Assembly (NCBI RefSeq): GCF_000518665.1
Contig: NZ_JAEA01000008.1
Coordinates: 186,001 to 250,000, forward strand
Length of the DNA stretch: 64,000 bases
Source of the DNA: Microvirga flocculans ATCC BAA-817
GTDB lineage: Bacteria > Pseudomonadota > Alphaproteobacteria > Rhizobiales > Beijerinckiaceae
Direction of reading: 5' to 3'
The notes under the pieces are model-generated. The model did not search any database. It was not told the origin of the DNA and was given only the letters and a program-made list of their open reading frames with translations. Both the position numbers and the translations under genes were made by a program. Below are positions 54,823 to 63,892 of this stretch, piece after piece; position 1 is the first letter of the stretch; each line of letters opens with the position of its first letter.

Positions 54823-55547
54823 CTTGGTCTCTTGAACGCCTGTTATCGGATCTGCATGACGATATCCAACAGCGCCTGGCCCGGGTTCGGGGCTCCATCG
54901 GGCATTCACCGTCGAAGGGCGCGGCCAGCGAGGCCGTTTGGCTGGAGCTGCTCCAGACGTATTTGCCTGAGCGTTACCGCGCGGACACGGCGTTCGTGGT
55001 GGACAGCGAGGGTGCCTTCAGCGAACAGATCGACGTGGTGGTCTACGACCGCCAATATTCACCCTTCATCTTCAAGTTCGAAGGGCAGAAGGTCATTCCG
55101 GCCGAAAGCGTCTACGCCGTCTTCGAAGCGAAACAATCCGTCAATGCTGCCCAGGTCGGCTATGCCCAGGACAAGGCGGCGAGCGTCCGCAGGCTGCATC
55201 GCACCAGCCTTCCCATCCCGCACGCCGGCGGCGTCTATCCACCCAAGCCTCTGCCGCACATCCTGGCGGGCCTGCTCACGCTCGAGAGCGACTGGAAACC
55301 GGCATTTGGCCAGCCCTTAGCCGATGCGCTCGACGGTGTCGACGCGGCTGGCCGCCTCGATCTCGGATGCGTCGCGGCTCATGGCCATTACGCTTTTGAC
55401 GCTTCGGCAAGGTATTCGTTTGTTCCGGAAGGCAGGCCGGCGACAGCGTTTCTCTTCGAGCTGATCGCGCGGCTCCAGGCGAGCGCAACCGTGCCTATGG
55501 TCGATATCCGGGCTTATGCCCGGTGGCTGACCGGTAAGCCAACGTGA
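54819..55547 (+). CDS. DUF6602-like protein, PD-(D/E)XK nuclease fold
   Basis: A 242-residue protein. EQIDVVVYDRQYSPFIF followed by ESVYAVFEAKQSVN gives the Asp and Glu-x-Lys of a PD-(D/E)XK nuclease, the arrangement of DUF6602 proteins. Its ATG lies within the CD-NTase-like stop codon, so the pair is translationally coupled. I infer an effector that is controlled by the nucleotide made by its partner; this has no direct support in the sequence. Confidence 0.7.
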   Translation: MTWSLERLLSDLHDDIQQRLARVRGSIGHSPSKGAASEAVWLELLQTYLPERYRADTAFVVDSEGAFSEQIDVVVYDRQYSPFIFKFEGQKVIPAESVYAVFEAKQSVNAAQVGYAQDKAASVRRLHRTSLPIPHAGGVYPPKPLPHILAGLLTLESDWKPAFGQPLADALDGVDAAGRLDLGCVAAHGHYAFDASARYSFVPEGRPATAFLFELIARLQASATVPMVDIRAYARWLTGKPT

Positions 55548-55641
55548 TCTGAACTGATCGTCGATGGCTTCGGCCACTTGTGCAGGCAGCCCAAAATCCG
55601 TGCCGACTCACAAACAATCAAACCATCAGAGGAAGCCTGCG

Positions 55642-56799
55642 ATGGAACTTGCGCGCCAAGAGCTGTACGCTCGCGTCTGGGAAACTCCTATGAGCCGTCT
55701 GGCCGCCCAGTACGGCATCACCGGCAATGGCTTGGCGAAGATCTGCGACCGGCTGAAGGTGCCATACCCGCCACGGGGCTACTGGGCCAAGAAGGCTGCG
55801 GGCAAGAAGGTCGTCACATATCGCCTTCCCGCGCCGGATGCGAACACGCCCAAGAGCGTGACCATCATTCCCTCCCCGCCTCCCAAGAAGCCGCCTGAGT
55901 TGCCTCCGGATATCAAACTGAAGGCAGAACAGGCTAGGGAGAGCACATCTCAGATATCGGTGCCTGAGCGACTGGTGCGTCCTCATCCCGTTATTGCGGG
56001 CTGGCTCGCCGAGCACGACCGTAAAAAGCAGGAGGCACGCAGAGAGCGTGATCCATGGAGAAAGAGCCTCTTGGACCCAGGCGAGTTCAGCCCCTCTGAC
56101 CAGCGGAAGCATCGGATTCTCAACGCTCTCTTCAAGGAGCTTGAGCGCCATGGAGCAAAGATCAAGGAGGGGGAGCGCCGTACCCTATATGCCGAGCTGT
56201 TGGGGGAGCGAGTTGAGCTTCAGATCCGGGAAAAGCAGAAACAAATCCGCCGATCTCTTACGGAGCGGGAGAAGCGCTGGCATCAGCCAGGAGATCGCGA
56301 CTGGAAGCAAGAGCTTCAGCCGACCGGATATCTTGTGTTCGCGATCAAGACCTATCTCCCCAATAACCTCCGCACGGAATGGCTGGAGACGGCCGAAAAG
56401 CGTTTGGAGAGCTTCTTACCCGACATCATTGCGACGTTGGTCGCTGCAGGCCCGTTATTGGTTGAGCGGAGGCGGCAGCGAGAAGAGGAAGAACGCCAGA
56501 GGCGGATTGCCGAGCAAAAACGCTACGAGGAGCAACAGCGCAAGAAGCAGGATGACAATCGCTGGCGTCGGTTCAATGGCCTTGCAGTTCAATGGAGGGA
56601 GGCCGAGGTGGCTCGCAACTTCCTGAATGCTCTGAAAGAAACCGACAAGGACCTTGGGAAAGAGGTCGGAGGCCTGCGTCTGCGCGATTGGATCACGTGG
56701 GCGGAGCAGCGTCTTGAACAGGCCGATCCTCTTAATCATGGAGTTGAGGCTATCTTTGAAGCGATCGCATCGGTGAACGATTGGACTTACAGAGATTAG
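55642..56799 (+). CDS. Hypothetical protein with HTH-like N-terminus and coiled coil
   Basis: A 385-residue basic protein. Residues 1-60 (LYARVWETPMSRLAAQYGITGNGLAKICDRLKVPYPPRGYWA) form an HTH-like segment of a type I have seen in proteins from mobile elements. The middle is proline-rich, and residues about 265-330 are a strongly charged coiled coil (REEEERQRRIAEQKRYEEQQRKK). Function unknown. It stands alone between two defence modules. Confidence 0.65.
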   Translation: MELARQELYARVWETPMSRLAAQYGITGNGLAKICDRLKVPYPPRGYWAKKAAGKKVVTYRLPAPDANTPKSVTIIPSPPPKKPPELPPDIKLKAEQARESTSQISVPERLVRPHPVIAGWLAEHDRKKQEARRERDPWRKSLLDPGEFSPSDQRKHRILNALFKELERHGAKIKEGERRTLYAELLGERVELQIREKQKQIRRSLTEREKRWHQPGDRDWKQELQPTGYLVFAIKTYLPNNLRTEWLETAEKRLESFLPDIIATLVAAGPLLVERRRQREEEERQRRIAEQKRYEEQQRKKQDDNRWRRFNGLAVQWREAEVARNFLNALKETDKDLGKEVGGLRLRDWITWAEQRLEQADPLNHGVEAIFEAIASVNDWTYRD

Positions 56800-57053
56800 G
56801 TTCCCGCTGGCGCTTCATGCTTAGGTAATCCAGCCCCGTAGGCCTTGTGCCGAGCGGCGGATTGGCCCCTGGCCGGAACGTCTCGATCTCGAAGGGCCAG
56901 GCTGGATTTAGCCGACGCCTCCCGCCGCTCCGGATAAAATTACATTTTTCTTGCCTGGCCCTCTTGTCGCGAGTCCGGCCGAATCTAAATCCGTAGATTC
57001 GGACTCAACTTCCGATAGCAAAAATGCAGATAATATGACCAGGAGATGCAACG

Positions 57054-57503
57054 ATGAATACCATGAAAGCAAGCCTTGCGGCCCTTATCGCCGTCAGCGC
57101 CACTCCGACCCTCGCATTCACCTCCGATCTTCGAGCGCCGGTCGGATCGAAGATCGAGGAGGTGAGAGCGGCCTATGAGACCCCTCTGAAGCCGACGATG
57201 TCTGAGTCAGGCTCGGCCCTGTGGCTCAAGACGAAGGGCGTCCAATACTTCTTTGATGACAAAGGGGTGGCAAAGACGGTCCGCGTTGAGGAGCCCTTCA
57301 AGGGCAAGATCGCGGGCATCGGTCTCGGCGACAACAAGGAACAGGTCGTCAAGGCGCTCGGCGCGCCGCTCGCCACCAAGAGCTTGGCCGCGGTCGACAT
57401 CGCTGGCGAGCGCACGCTCCGCTTCTATCTCGATGACGAGGTCACAGGGGCTTTTGTCCTTGATCGCGACGGCAAGGTTGTGAGGATGTTCGTGTCCCGG
57501 TAA
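57054..57503 (+). CDS. Secreted hypothetical protein, 149 aa
   Basis: A periplasmic protein with a signal peptide (KASLAALIAVSATPTLAF, cut after ALA or LAF). The mature part repeats short strand-turn patterns (VGSKIEEVRAAYETPL; GLGDNKEQVVKALGAPL) like those of SmpA/BamE-type folds, but I do not assign a family. An AGGAG lies 7 bp upstream of the ATG, and a strong hairpin follows. Confidence 0.65.
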   Translation: MNTMKASLAALIAVSATPTLAFTSDLRAPVGSKIEEVRAAYETPLKPTMSESGSALWLKTKGVQYFFDDKGVAKTVRVEEPFKGKIAGIGLGDNKEQVVKALGAPLATKSLAAVDIAGERTLRFYLDDEVTGAFVLDRDGKVVRMFVSR

Positions 57504-57521
57504 TGCCGTTTGCCCGAACAA

Positions 57522-57548
57522 CTAGGAGGGCCGCCGCGGCCCTCCTAG
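57522..57548. terminator. Terminator-like hairpin
   Basis: CTAGGAGGGCC, a 5-nt loop, GGCCCTCCTAG: a perfect 11-bp stem 18 bp after the preceding stop codon, followed by CGAAAATTTGA without a long T run. Confidence 0.65.
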
Positions 57549-57658
57549 GCCGAAAATTTGATAGTGTGCGCTAACAACCTAAACGCGGCTCTCCCCTTAG
57601 CGTCTCCCGGCTGCCATCAGCGCAGCGACTATGCTCCGCCTCTCCGCGATTTTCTCGT

Positions 57659-57856
57659 CTAACCGTCGTTTTCGCGCTCGGCGAGCGCATCTTGCAACGC
57701 AGCCTCGACCCGCGCCTCGATATCGGCGAGGCGCATGCCAGCCTGAGCGAGCTGAATGATCAGCTCCGGGATCCGGCCGCTCTTGGGGCCGTAGAGCTCC
57801 CAGTCGTAGACCGCGTCGCGGTCGTCTGGATGGATTCGCGCGTAACCCTCGTCCAT
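57659..57856 (-). CDS. Hypothetical protein, 65 aa
   Basis: A small acidic protein (MDEGYARIHPDDRDAVYDWELYG) with a helical C-terminal half (IPELIIQLAQAGMRLADIEARVEAAL). It probably dimerises through that helix. Function unknown. It lies downstream of a small zinc-ribbon gene on the same strand, and the two may form an operon. Confidence 0.55.
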   Translation of the reverse strand: MDEGYARIHPDDRDAVYDWELYGPKSGRIPELIIQLAQAGMRLADIEARVEAALQDALAERENDG

Positions 57857-57908
57857 GGGCCTGCCTTGGTCTTGTAGGATCGGTGCTGTTGGAGAGGCTC
57901 CCCGCATC

Positions 57909-58094
57909 TTACTCCGCGTCGCCGCTCTTCTCTGGCGGCCCCGCGATGAGCCGGAAGCTTGGGATCGTCGAGCCGTTCCACCTCTCGACCTCCTCCCCGC
58001 AGCGATCACAGTTAAAGTTGTCCCTATCCCGGAACGGCACCTTCGTCTCGGTCACTTCGTAGACCGCGCCACACTCGCAGGTGACTGTACGCAT
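57909..58094 (-). CDS. Small zinc-ribbon protein, 61 aa
   Basis: Four cysteines in two pairs, TCECGAVY and CDRCGEEV, separated by 22 residues, form a zinc ribbon. The rest is short. Such proteins are found in phage and mobile DNA as well as chromosomes and may bind nucleic acid or act as adaptors. Confidence 0.62.
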   Translation of the reverse strand: MRTVTCECGAVYEVTETKVPFRDRDNFNCDRCGEEVERWNGSTIPSFRLIAGPPEKSGDAE

Positions 58095-58203
58095 CGTAGG
58101 ATCCTAATCGGCTTGTAGGCGTTTGCCCGAGGTGAGCTTAAGCCAAAAGCCAATTGCTGGCGAGGCCGACTCGAATAATGAACGTAGCGGAAATTGATAG
58201 GAC

Positions 58204-58686
58204 ATGAGCAGCCCCGCGGAGACGCCGGAACACCGCAGTTGGACGATGTCCCGCGTGCGGAGCAAAGACACAGCCCCTGAAATGGTTGTTCGCCGTCTTG
58301 TCCATGCGATGGGCTACAGGTTCCGGCTTCATGGCGGAAAGCTGCCGGGCAAGCCAGACCTGGTTTTCCCAGGCCGGCGCAAGGTGATCTTCGTCCATGG
58401 CTGCTTCTGGCACCGGCATGACGATCCCAGCTGCAAGCTCTCGAGGACTCCCAAGTCAAATCTGGACTACTGGCGGCCGAAATTCGAGAGAAATCGGGAG
58501 CGGGACGCCGTGAACCTCGAACGCCTCACAGAGCTAGGATGGGAGGCGCTCGTGATCTGGGAGTGCCAGACGAGGGATAGGGAGGCGCTCACCCGTTTGA
58601 TCCATAATTTTCTAGGAACAAATGCTCGGACGGCTTCCAGTCCTGGCCCTTGGCGAACTCGTCAGCCCGCCTCAGCCACTCCTTGA
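58204..58686 (+). CDS. vsr: Very short patch repair endonuclease Vsr
   Basis: It nicks DNA 5' of a T:G mismatch made by deamination of 5-methylcytosine. The family sequence SRVRSKDTAPEMVVRRLVH, then PGKPDLVFPGRRKVIFVHGCFWHRHDD, is intact, with the catalytic Asp and His and the zinc-type Cys. About 20 additional C-terminal residues overlap the restriction gene on the other strand. It accompanies the C5-methyltransferase encoded next to it. Confidence 0.93.
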   Translation: MSSPAETPEHRSWTMSRVRSKDTAPEMVVRRLVHAMGYRFRLHGGKLPGKPDLVFPGRRKVIFVHGCFWHRHDDPSCKLSRTPKSNLDYWRPKFERNRERDAVNLERLTELGWEALVIWECQTRDREALTRLIHNFLGTNARTASSPGPWRTRQPASATP

Positions 58687-59605
58687 TCCGATGCTCGGGC
58701 GCACAGGGTTGCCCCCAATACTCGATGAAGAGCTCGTCCTCAAGATAGTAAGCGGCCTCGCGCATCTCATCTGCGATATCAAGCAGTGCTCTGAGAATAT
58801 AATTGCCCCCGCGGCTTGCGTTTCCACGCAAGGCGACGCTGCCCGCCGAAAACAGGTCTCGAGCCTGAGGGCAAAGAACGCCATGTCGCATAAGGATGTA
58901 CATGACGACATCGCTATATTTGGTCCTAACCCGCGAACCCGCAACAACTTGTGGGCAGAGCAGGACTCCTTCCGCTCTCAGCTTTCGCTTCTCCTGTTGC
59001 GAAAGATTCATATATAGGCGCAATTCAACAGGAAGCGAAAAAGAGGGCTTGTTATCACCCTCAAGCCACCAAAGCTTTTCGCCCTCCTTCAGCCTCCCTC
59101 GGGCATAGCCGCGAATGTGCTCCATTTTTTCATGCATGGGGAGCTTGCAAAATTCAGGGTATGACACACCAATCTTTCGAAAGAGCGACTCCTCCGCCCC
59201 CATCTCGATCTCGAACCGCGGAACATGGGAGGTGCGGACGTGCATTACGACATCCTCGTAACGCGCCCATCGGATCTCAGGCGTCCCGCCCATTTTGCCG
59301 AAGACCACATAGATGTCCGTGACATCCGCGTTCCGGCTGCCTTCGGAGACGCTGTTAGCGATGCTCCTCCACGTGTCCTTCTCGGTGAACTTCACCTCAA
59401 TGCCATATCGGCCCATGGGAACGTCTGGGAATTCCTGCGCCTTAGGCTCCGTGCTCACGAGCTCGCCGTTAAAGCCGCCGAGATCATTGATGGACTCGCG
59501 GATCAGGCGCTCGAACGCGGCGGCGCTCTTGGGAGCGTCCGCGGCGATCTCCTGACGGAGGCGCTCGCACAAGGTTTCGAGAAAGTCTTCGTAGGTCACA
59601 GGCAT
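58589..59605 (-). CDS. Type II restriction endonuclease, PD-(D/E)XK fold
   Basis: A 338-residue protein downstream of the methyltransferase on the same strand, 67 bp away. The catalytic motif is EFPDVPMGRYGIEVKFTEKD (Pro-Asp, then Glu-x-Lys). The rest does not match a family whose recognition site I know. It would cut the sequence protected by the neighbouring C5-methyltransferase. Start at ATG 59605; a TTG two codons upstream is also possible. Confidence 0.78.
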   Translation of the reverse strand: MPVTYEDFLETLCERLRQEIAADAPKSAAAFERLIRESINDLGGFNGELVSTEPKAQEFPDVPMGRYGIEVKFTEKDTWRSIANSVSEGSRNADVTDIYVVFGKMGGTPEIRWARYEDVVMHVRTSHVPRFEIEMGAEESLFRKIGVSYPEFCKLPMHEKMEHIRGYARGRLKEGEKLWWLEGDNKPSFSLPVELRLYMNLSQQEKRKLRAEGVLLCPQVVAGSRVRTKYSDVVMYILMRHGVLCPQARDLFSAGSVALRGNASRGGNYILRALLDIADEMREAAYYLEDELFIEYWGQPCAPEHRIKEWLRRADEFAKGQDWKPSEHLFLENYGSNG

Positions 59606-59672
59606 AGCCAAGCGCTCCTCGCAGCATGGCTATGCCTATCTCAAAATTTCTACTTGTGGTATATGCCGGGAG

Positions 59673-60677
59673 TTATTTCAGCAGCTTTTTCACAGCGTTC
59701 GCGACGTGCCAGGCGAGCACCGGCGGCACGGCGTTGCCGATCTGGCGCTCCGTCTCGCGCAGCTTCGCATCGAAGATGAAATCGTCCGGGAAGCTCTGGA
59801 TGCGCGCGGCCTCACGCATGGAGATGCGGCGGTTCAGCGAGTAGTGCCACTGGATGTTGCCGTGGCACTCCGCACGAATGGTGTACGCGGCGCGATCAGC
59901 CCGGAGCTTCCTGTTCCCTTGCTCCGGGCTGCGCTTGGCCATGCTCCAGATGTGGCTGAAACGCTCGTCCCACTCCGCGGCCTCAAGATCCGAGATCGCG
60001 GTTTCGGCGGTGACCCACTCCTCTTCGGAGAGAATGGGCTTGGGCGGCTGAAACTTTGGGACGGACGGAAGCGTGCCGACGATAAAGACGCGCTCCCGCG
60101 ACTGCGGGACGCCGTAGCTCGCGGCATGATAGAGCTCGACCGAGAGGTCGTATCCAAGCGAGCTGAAGTCGTCGATCACCCTTTTCAAGGACGACTGGTT
60201 GTTCCTGTTGAGCAGGCCCTTGACGTTCTCCGCGACGAAGACCAGCGGCTTCGTGTTCCTCACGACCTGCACCATGGCGCGGTAGAGCCCGCTCCGCGCT
60301 CCATCGACGCCGCGCCCCTTGCCGTTGACGGATATGTCCTGGCAGGGGAAGCCGCCGATCACGATGTCGGCGGTCGAGGGCATTCTCTCGATGAGCTGCC
60401 AGATGTCGCCATGATGCACCTCGCTGCCCAAGTTGCGGCGGTACGTCCGGCACGCCACCTCATTCAGGTCGTTGGCCCACACGATGTCGAACGGATGGCG
60501 GGCGTACTTCTTCCCGAGGAAGCTGAACCCGCCCCGGAAGCCCAGGTCCATGCCACCGCATCCCGAAAACAGCGAGATCACCTCAAATCGTTTCTGCTTG
60601 CTGGGCCGGATCCGCGCCACATCATAATTGGCTCGCTCCACGGCTTGAGCCTCGGTGAGGTTCAAGGGACGGTTCAT
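59673..60677 (-). CDS. DNA (cytosine-5-)-methyltransferase
   Basis: A 334-residue C5-methyltransferase that protects a recognition site in host DNA. Motif I is SLFSGCGGMDLGF, motif IV GGFPCQDIS with the catalytic cysteine, motif VI ENVKGL, motif VIII QSRERV. The variable target-recognition region between VIII and IX is about 100 residues. It is transcribed towards the restriction gene and vsr, so the three form a type II system. The sequence recognised is not predictable by eye. Confidence 0.93.
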   Translation of the reverse strand: MNRPLNLTEAQAVERANYDVARIRPSKQKRFEVISLFSGCGGMDLGFRGGFSFLGKKYARHPFDIVWANDLNEVACRTYRRNLGSEVHHGDIWQLIERMPSTADIVIGGFPCQDISVNGKGRGVDGARSGLYRAMVQVVRNTKPLVFVAENVKGLLNRNNQSSLKRVIDDFSSLGYDLSVELYHAASYGVPQSRERVFIVGTLPSVPKFQPPKPILSEEEWVTAETAISDLEAAEWDERFSHIWSMAKRSPEQGNRKLRADRAAYTIRAECHGNIQWHYSLNRRISMREAARIQSFPDDFIFDAKLRETERQIGNAVPPVLAWHVANAVKKLLK

Positions 60678-61096
60678 CAGGATATCTCGCTACTTCGGTT
60701 TGGGGGTTAATATACCACGGCGGGCGGCCATATCAGGCCGCATCGCCGCGGGCGGGAAGGTTCTCCACATCTTCAATGAGGGTTGGGCCAGGGCCCGAAA
60801 CGGCTTGCGCCCCGATTCGCGAAGGGTTTCTTAAAGGCCGGAGCGGAGAGATTCTACCTGGAGAGCGAATCAGCCGTCAATTCAACCGCCTGTAAGCGGG
60901 AAGAAATTGCAAGTCCTCGGATATGCCTGAGACCGTGTCGAGAGACGATTTCAGCGCTTTGTTTTTTCAAGCGCTCGCGCGACGCGCGTGGAGACCGCCC
61001 AGCAGAAGCCCTAGGGCGTTCAACCGATTGATGAGGCACGCGCCCCTAAGGGCCTTCATCAGCCGCGCCGGTTCAGGGAAGGCTTTGATGCGCTAA
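60678..61096. other. Gene-free gap
   Basis: Between the methyltransferase and the GmrSD-like gene I see no convincing gene and no RNA gene. AT-rich GGTTAATATACCA (60704-60716), about 30 bp upstream of the methyltransferase ATG, may be part of its promoter or operator. Confidence 0.4.
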
Positions 61097-61117
61097 GGCC
61101 AGGATGCTGTCCTGGCC
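61097..61117 (-). terminator. Terminator-like hairpin after the GmrSD-like gene
   Basis: GGCCAGGA, loop TGCTG, TCCTGGCC: a perfect 8-bp stem 34 bp downstream of the stop codon on the minus strand. The T run is missing, so it may instead slow or protect the transcript. Confidence 0.45.
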
Positions 61118-61150
61118 TCAATGCCTCTCATCAGCCGCTGAAGAAAAATC

Positions 61151-62812
61151 TCAGTCAGCCCATTCTTGCCGGACGAAGTCCTCGATCAGCTTTGTTCTTG
61201 CATGCACGGAGGCCTCATCCCAGCCCGACTTCGCTATGGTCTGGCCTACCCTGCGCGTCGCTGCGAGGCCGAGTGTAATGTACGTTTCCGCCTTTATAGC
61301 GGGCGGCTTGTCCTTCAGCGCCGAATTCACCTCAGGCGGCAGCATCGTCAGGTTCCCAAGGTGATGGATGTGCTCGGCACCGGAGCTCTGAGGCTCGATG
61401 TGCTCGATGGATTTCGACGGCTCCACGCCCCAAATCTTATTCCACTGCGAGGCGTCGAATTTTTCGCCGGCCTCCCGCGCCAGATGCTCATCGTAACGGA
61501 AGAGGAGGTATCGAAGCTCTTCGGTCCAACCCTCATAGCATTGATCCCATTCGATCTTCTTGAGGACTTCGTTGATCGAGTATCCTTTTCCAACAGCGGC
61601 GAGGCGCTCGCGGATCTTTGTCTCATCGAGTTGACTAGAGAGAACATCGTACGCCAGGCGAACGTACTCTCCAACGAGCCGCCGCGTGTCCGCGCCCGCC
61701 AGACAGAAGATGCGGAAGGTCAACCGCTCCCATCGCCCGAGAAGATCCTCCTCGACCTCCTTGGGGAATCCTCTGAGGAGGATGGCTGCGGCGAGGAAGC
61801 GCGCGTGCATGATCCGGGTAATCGCTCTGCGGCGCACGTCGCTGTCAAGGCGGTTCACCACCTCAACAACCTTGCGAAGGAACTCGCCAGCCGCAACGAT
61901 GGTCTTCACGTGCGTTCCGGCGACATCTGTGAGAACAGCGGCGGCGTCGGACTGACTGATAACCCTGTTGGGACGTTGCGCCAGCTTGAAGGCTCCTGCG
62001 AAGCGGAGGGCCTCGTCCCCAAGATCGGCGCGCAGGCCGAGGACGCGGTAGATATCTTTCCAGATCTCCTGCATCTCGTGGAGGGATTCCGCGCGCCCCG
62101 CCTCCTGCGGCGTCGCGAAGATAAGAGCCATCAGTTGGCTCTTGAGCTTGTCGATCCACTTCACGTCCAGGCCGCGGCTGTTGAGCACCTCGAAGACGCG
62201 GTAGACGATCGCCTCGTCATGGATCTCATGGTAGATCAGGGACAGACTGTTGCGCAGGATCGCGACGAGATCGATCAGCGTCCTTTTCTCATGCCACCGT
62301 TTGACGAACCCCTCGCAATCTCTGGCGGCATCAACCAAGTTGCGATCCGCAGCTGTCTTGACGCGGTCCTCGTGGATCTCGCCTTGCCTCAGATAGTCGA
62401 GAAAGACGCTGCTGCTGTCATGGTTCGTCTGCAATAGCACGAGGCAATGGTCATCGCCTTTGACCAGAAGCTCGGCGATCTCCCGCTTGATCTTCCCCTC
62501 CCCAGCCTTCTCCGGGTCAAGGGCCCTCTCGATCGCTTTGAGGAGGATAACGAAGGTGGTCAGCCTCTGCTGGCCGTCGACGATGTCGACGGTGAGGAAC
62601 TCGTCTGCGGCGATGCGGCGCTTGTCGCGCGCGAGGCAGACGACGGTCGCCATGAAGTGCTCGCGCCCCGTCTCGGCGACCTCCTCGATGTCGGAGAAAA
62701 GGTCTTTTCGCTGCTTGGTGCCCCAGGCATAGGCGCGCTGGTAATCCGGGATGCGGAAAAGCCTTCCCAGCAGCAGGTTGTTGAGCGTGACGTGCTTGGG
62801 ATCCATGTGCAT
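61151..62812 (-). CDS. DUF262/DUF1524 GmrSD-like endonuclease
   Basis: A 553-residue relative of the GmrSD type IV restriction enzyme. The N-terminal DUF262 nucleotide-binding domain has IPDYQRAYAWG and DIVDGQQRLTTF; the C-terminal DUF1524 domain has the HNH-type IEHIEPQ and HHLGNLTML with metal-binding histidines. Members cut modified (glucosylated) phage DNA. The ATG at 62812 has GGTGA upstream; a long Arg/Ala-rich upstream extension is rejected. It is a single gene, and no S/D split is present. Confidence 0.88.
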   Translation of the reverse strand: MHMDPKHVTLNNLLLGRLFRIPDYQRAYAWGTKQRKDLFSDIEEVAETGREHFMATVVCLARDKRRIAADEFLTVDIVDGQQRLTTFVILLKAIERALDPEKAGEGKIKREIAELLVKGDDHCLVLLQTNHDSSSVFLDYLRQGEIHEDRVKTAADRNLVDAARDCEGFVKRWHEKRTLIDLVAILRNSLSLIYHEIHDEAIVYRVFEVLNSRGLDVKWIDKLKSQLMALIFATPQEAGRAESLHEMQEIWKDIYRVLGLRADLGDEALRFAGAFKLAQRPNRVISQSDAAAVLTDVAGTHVKTIVAAGEFLRKVVEVVNRLDSDVRRRAITRIMHARFLAAAILLRGFPKEVEEDLLGRWERLTFRIFCLAGADTRRLVGEYVRLAYDVLSSQLDETKIRERLAAVGKGYSINEVLKKIEWDQCYEGWTEELRYLLFRYDEHLAREAGEKFDASQWNKIWGVEPSKSIEHIEPQSSGAEHIHHLGNLTMLPPEVNSALKDKPPAIKAETYITLGLAATRRVGQTIAKSGWDEASVHARTKLIEDFVRQEWAD

Positions 62813-62879
62813 GGCATCACCTTGAAGAAAGTGTTCGGATGTCTGGGGGCCGATGACGATGCCGAGCCGTGCGTCGGGC

Positions 62880-63062
62880 TCAGCGCGAACAGATCTTCTT
62901 CGACGCGCTGATCGAGCCGTCCTTGCAGACGAACTTGCCGCTGCGGCACGCGGCGACGCCGCCTTTTTTGCCGGAGCATGGCGTGTTTCGCGCTTCCGCG
63001 TAAGACACGAAAGATATCGCGCCACAGGTGATGATGGCCAGTGCCAGACCCAGCTTCTTCAT
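62880..63062 (-). CDS. Small secreted cysteine-containing protein
   Basis: A 60-residue protein with a signal peptide (MKKLGLALAIITCGAISFVSYAEA) and a short mature part with four cysteines (TPCSG, AACRSG, FVCKDG, KKICS) that can form two disulphides. Similar YdcA-like proteins are common in Hyphomicrobiales; function unknown to me. Confidence 0.6.
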   Translation of the reverse strand: MKKLGLALAIITCGAISFVSYAEARNTPCSGKKGGVAACRSGKFVCKDGSISASKKICSR

Positions 63063-63185
63063 GATGCGCCCCTCATATTGCAGATACAGCTTCACCGCTG
63101 ATTAGTTTGCAACTTATAGGAGGTCTCCCATTCGTCAAAGCGCTACTTAGGAAGTGTCAGGGGGTCTGATTGGACCTTCTGGATG

Positions 63186-63892
63186 TCAGCCCCTAGGAGA
63201 TCGCCAACCTGCCGCCTTGGCCTCCTCTTCCGAGCAGAACCACCGTTCGCCCCGCGCCTCGTCAATCTGAGTGTTCTCATAGTGGCGGCTGCCGGGCAGA
63301 TGGTAGATCCGGCCCGAGCCCGAGACATTACCCTTGATGGCACAGGTCCGCGAGCCTGGACGCGGTGCTCCGCCCGTTTCCGAGGCCAATCGCTCTCCTC
63401 TGCGCCATGCCCACGGCTTCACAAAAGTTCCGGCCCACAAACCCCGCTTGGCGTTCCTCGCCTCCGCTTCCCCATCGGCATAGCGGCCATCGGAGTATTG
63501 GCCGTACTCGACCGCCCATCCTTGACGGACCAGCTCGCCGTTGATGTCTCGCCCACCAGCCTCACAGACCGCGACGGACCGGCCATAACGATCGCGGTCC
63601 TCCTCCAGGCAGGAAACCCGGCCATTGCGTCCGATCAGGCTCGCGAGCGCATCCGCCGCCCGTGATCCGCACAGATATCGCCTGCCCTGTGCATCGTCAC
63701 AGGTCTGCCGTCCCTCTCTGGAGCATCGACGCCGTACAGCCGGATCCGTGTTCTCTCGCCCCTGATCGCCAAGGTGTCGCCGTCGATCACCTCAGCCACC
63801 CCGACGAGGCTCTGCGCGTTCACGGGCGCAGCAAGCAGCCCCGCGGCAAGCGCAAGCGGCAGCGCCCTCAACGTCCTTCGAACCACCCTCAT
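63186..63892 (-). pseudogene. Thermonuclease (SNase) family gene, frameshifted
   Basis: A secreted nuclease: signal peptide MRVVRRTLRALPLALAAGLL, then VIDGDTLAIRGERTRIRLYGVDAPE with the metal-binding and catalytic Asp/Arg region. After GVDAPE (about 63715-63700) the frame shifts: the correct continuation QTCDDAQGRRYLCGSRAADAL, then DRDRYGRSVAVC and ELVRQGWAVEYGQYSDGRYAD, lies in another frame and runs on to WAGTFVKPWAWRR and a C-terminal YxxPGSxxYxxTxI-type repeat, stop at 63186. One indel explains it; it may be real or a sequencing error. Confidence 0.75.
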
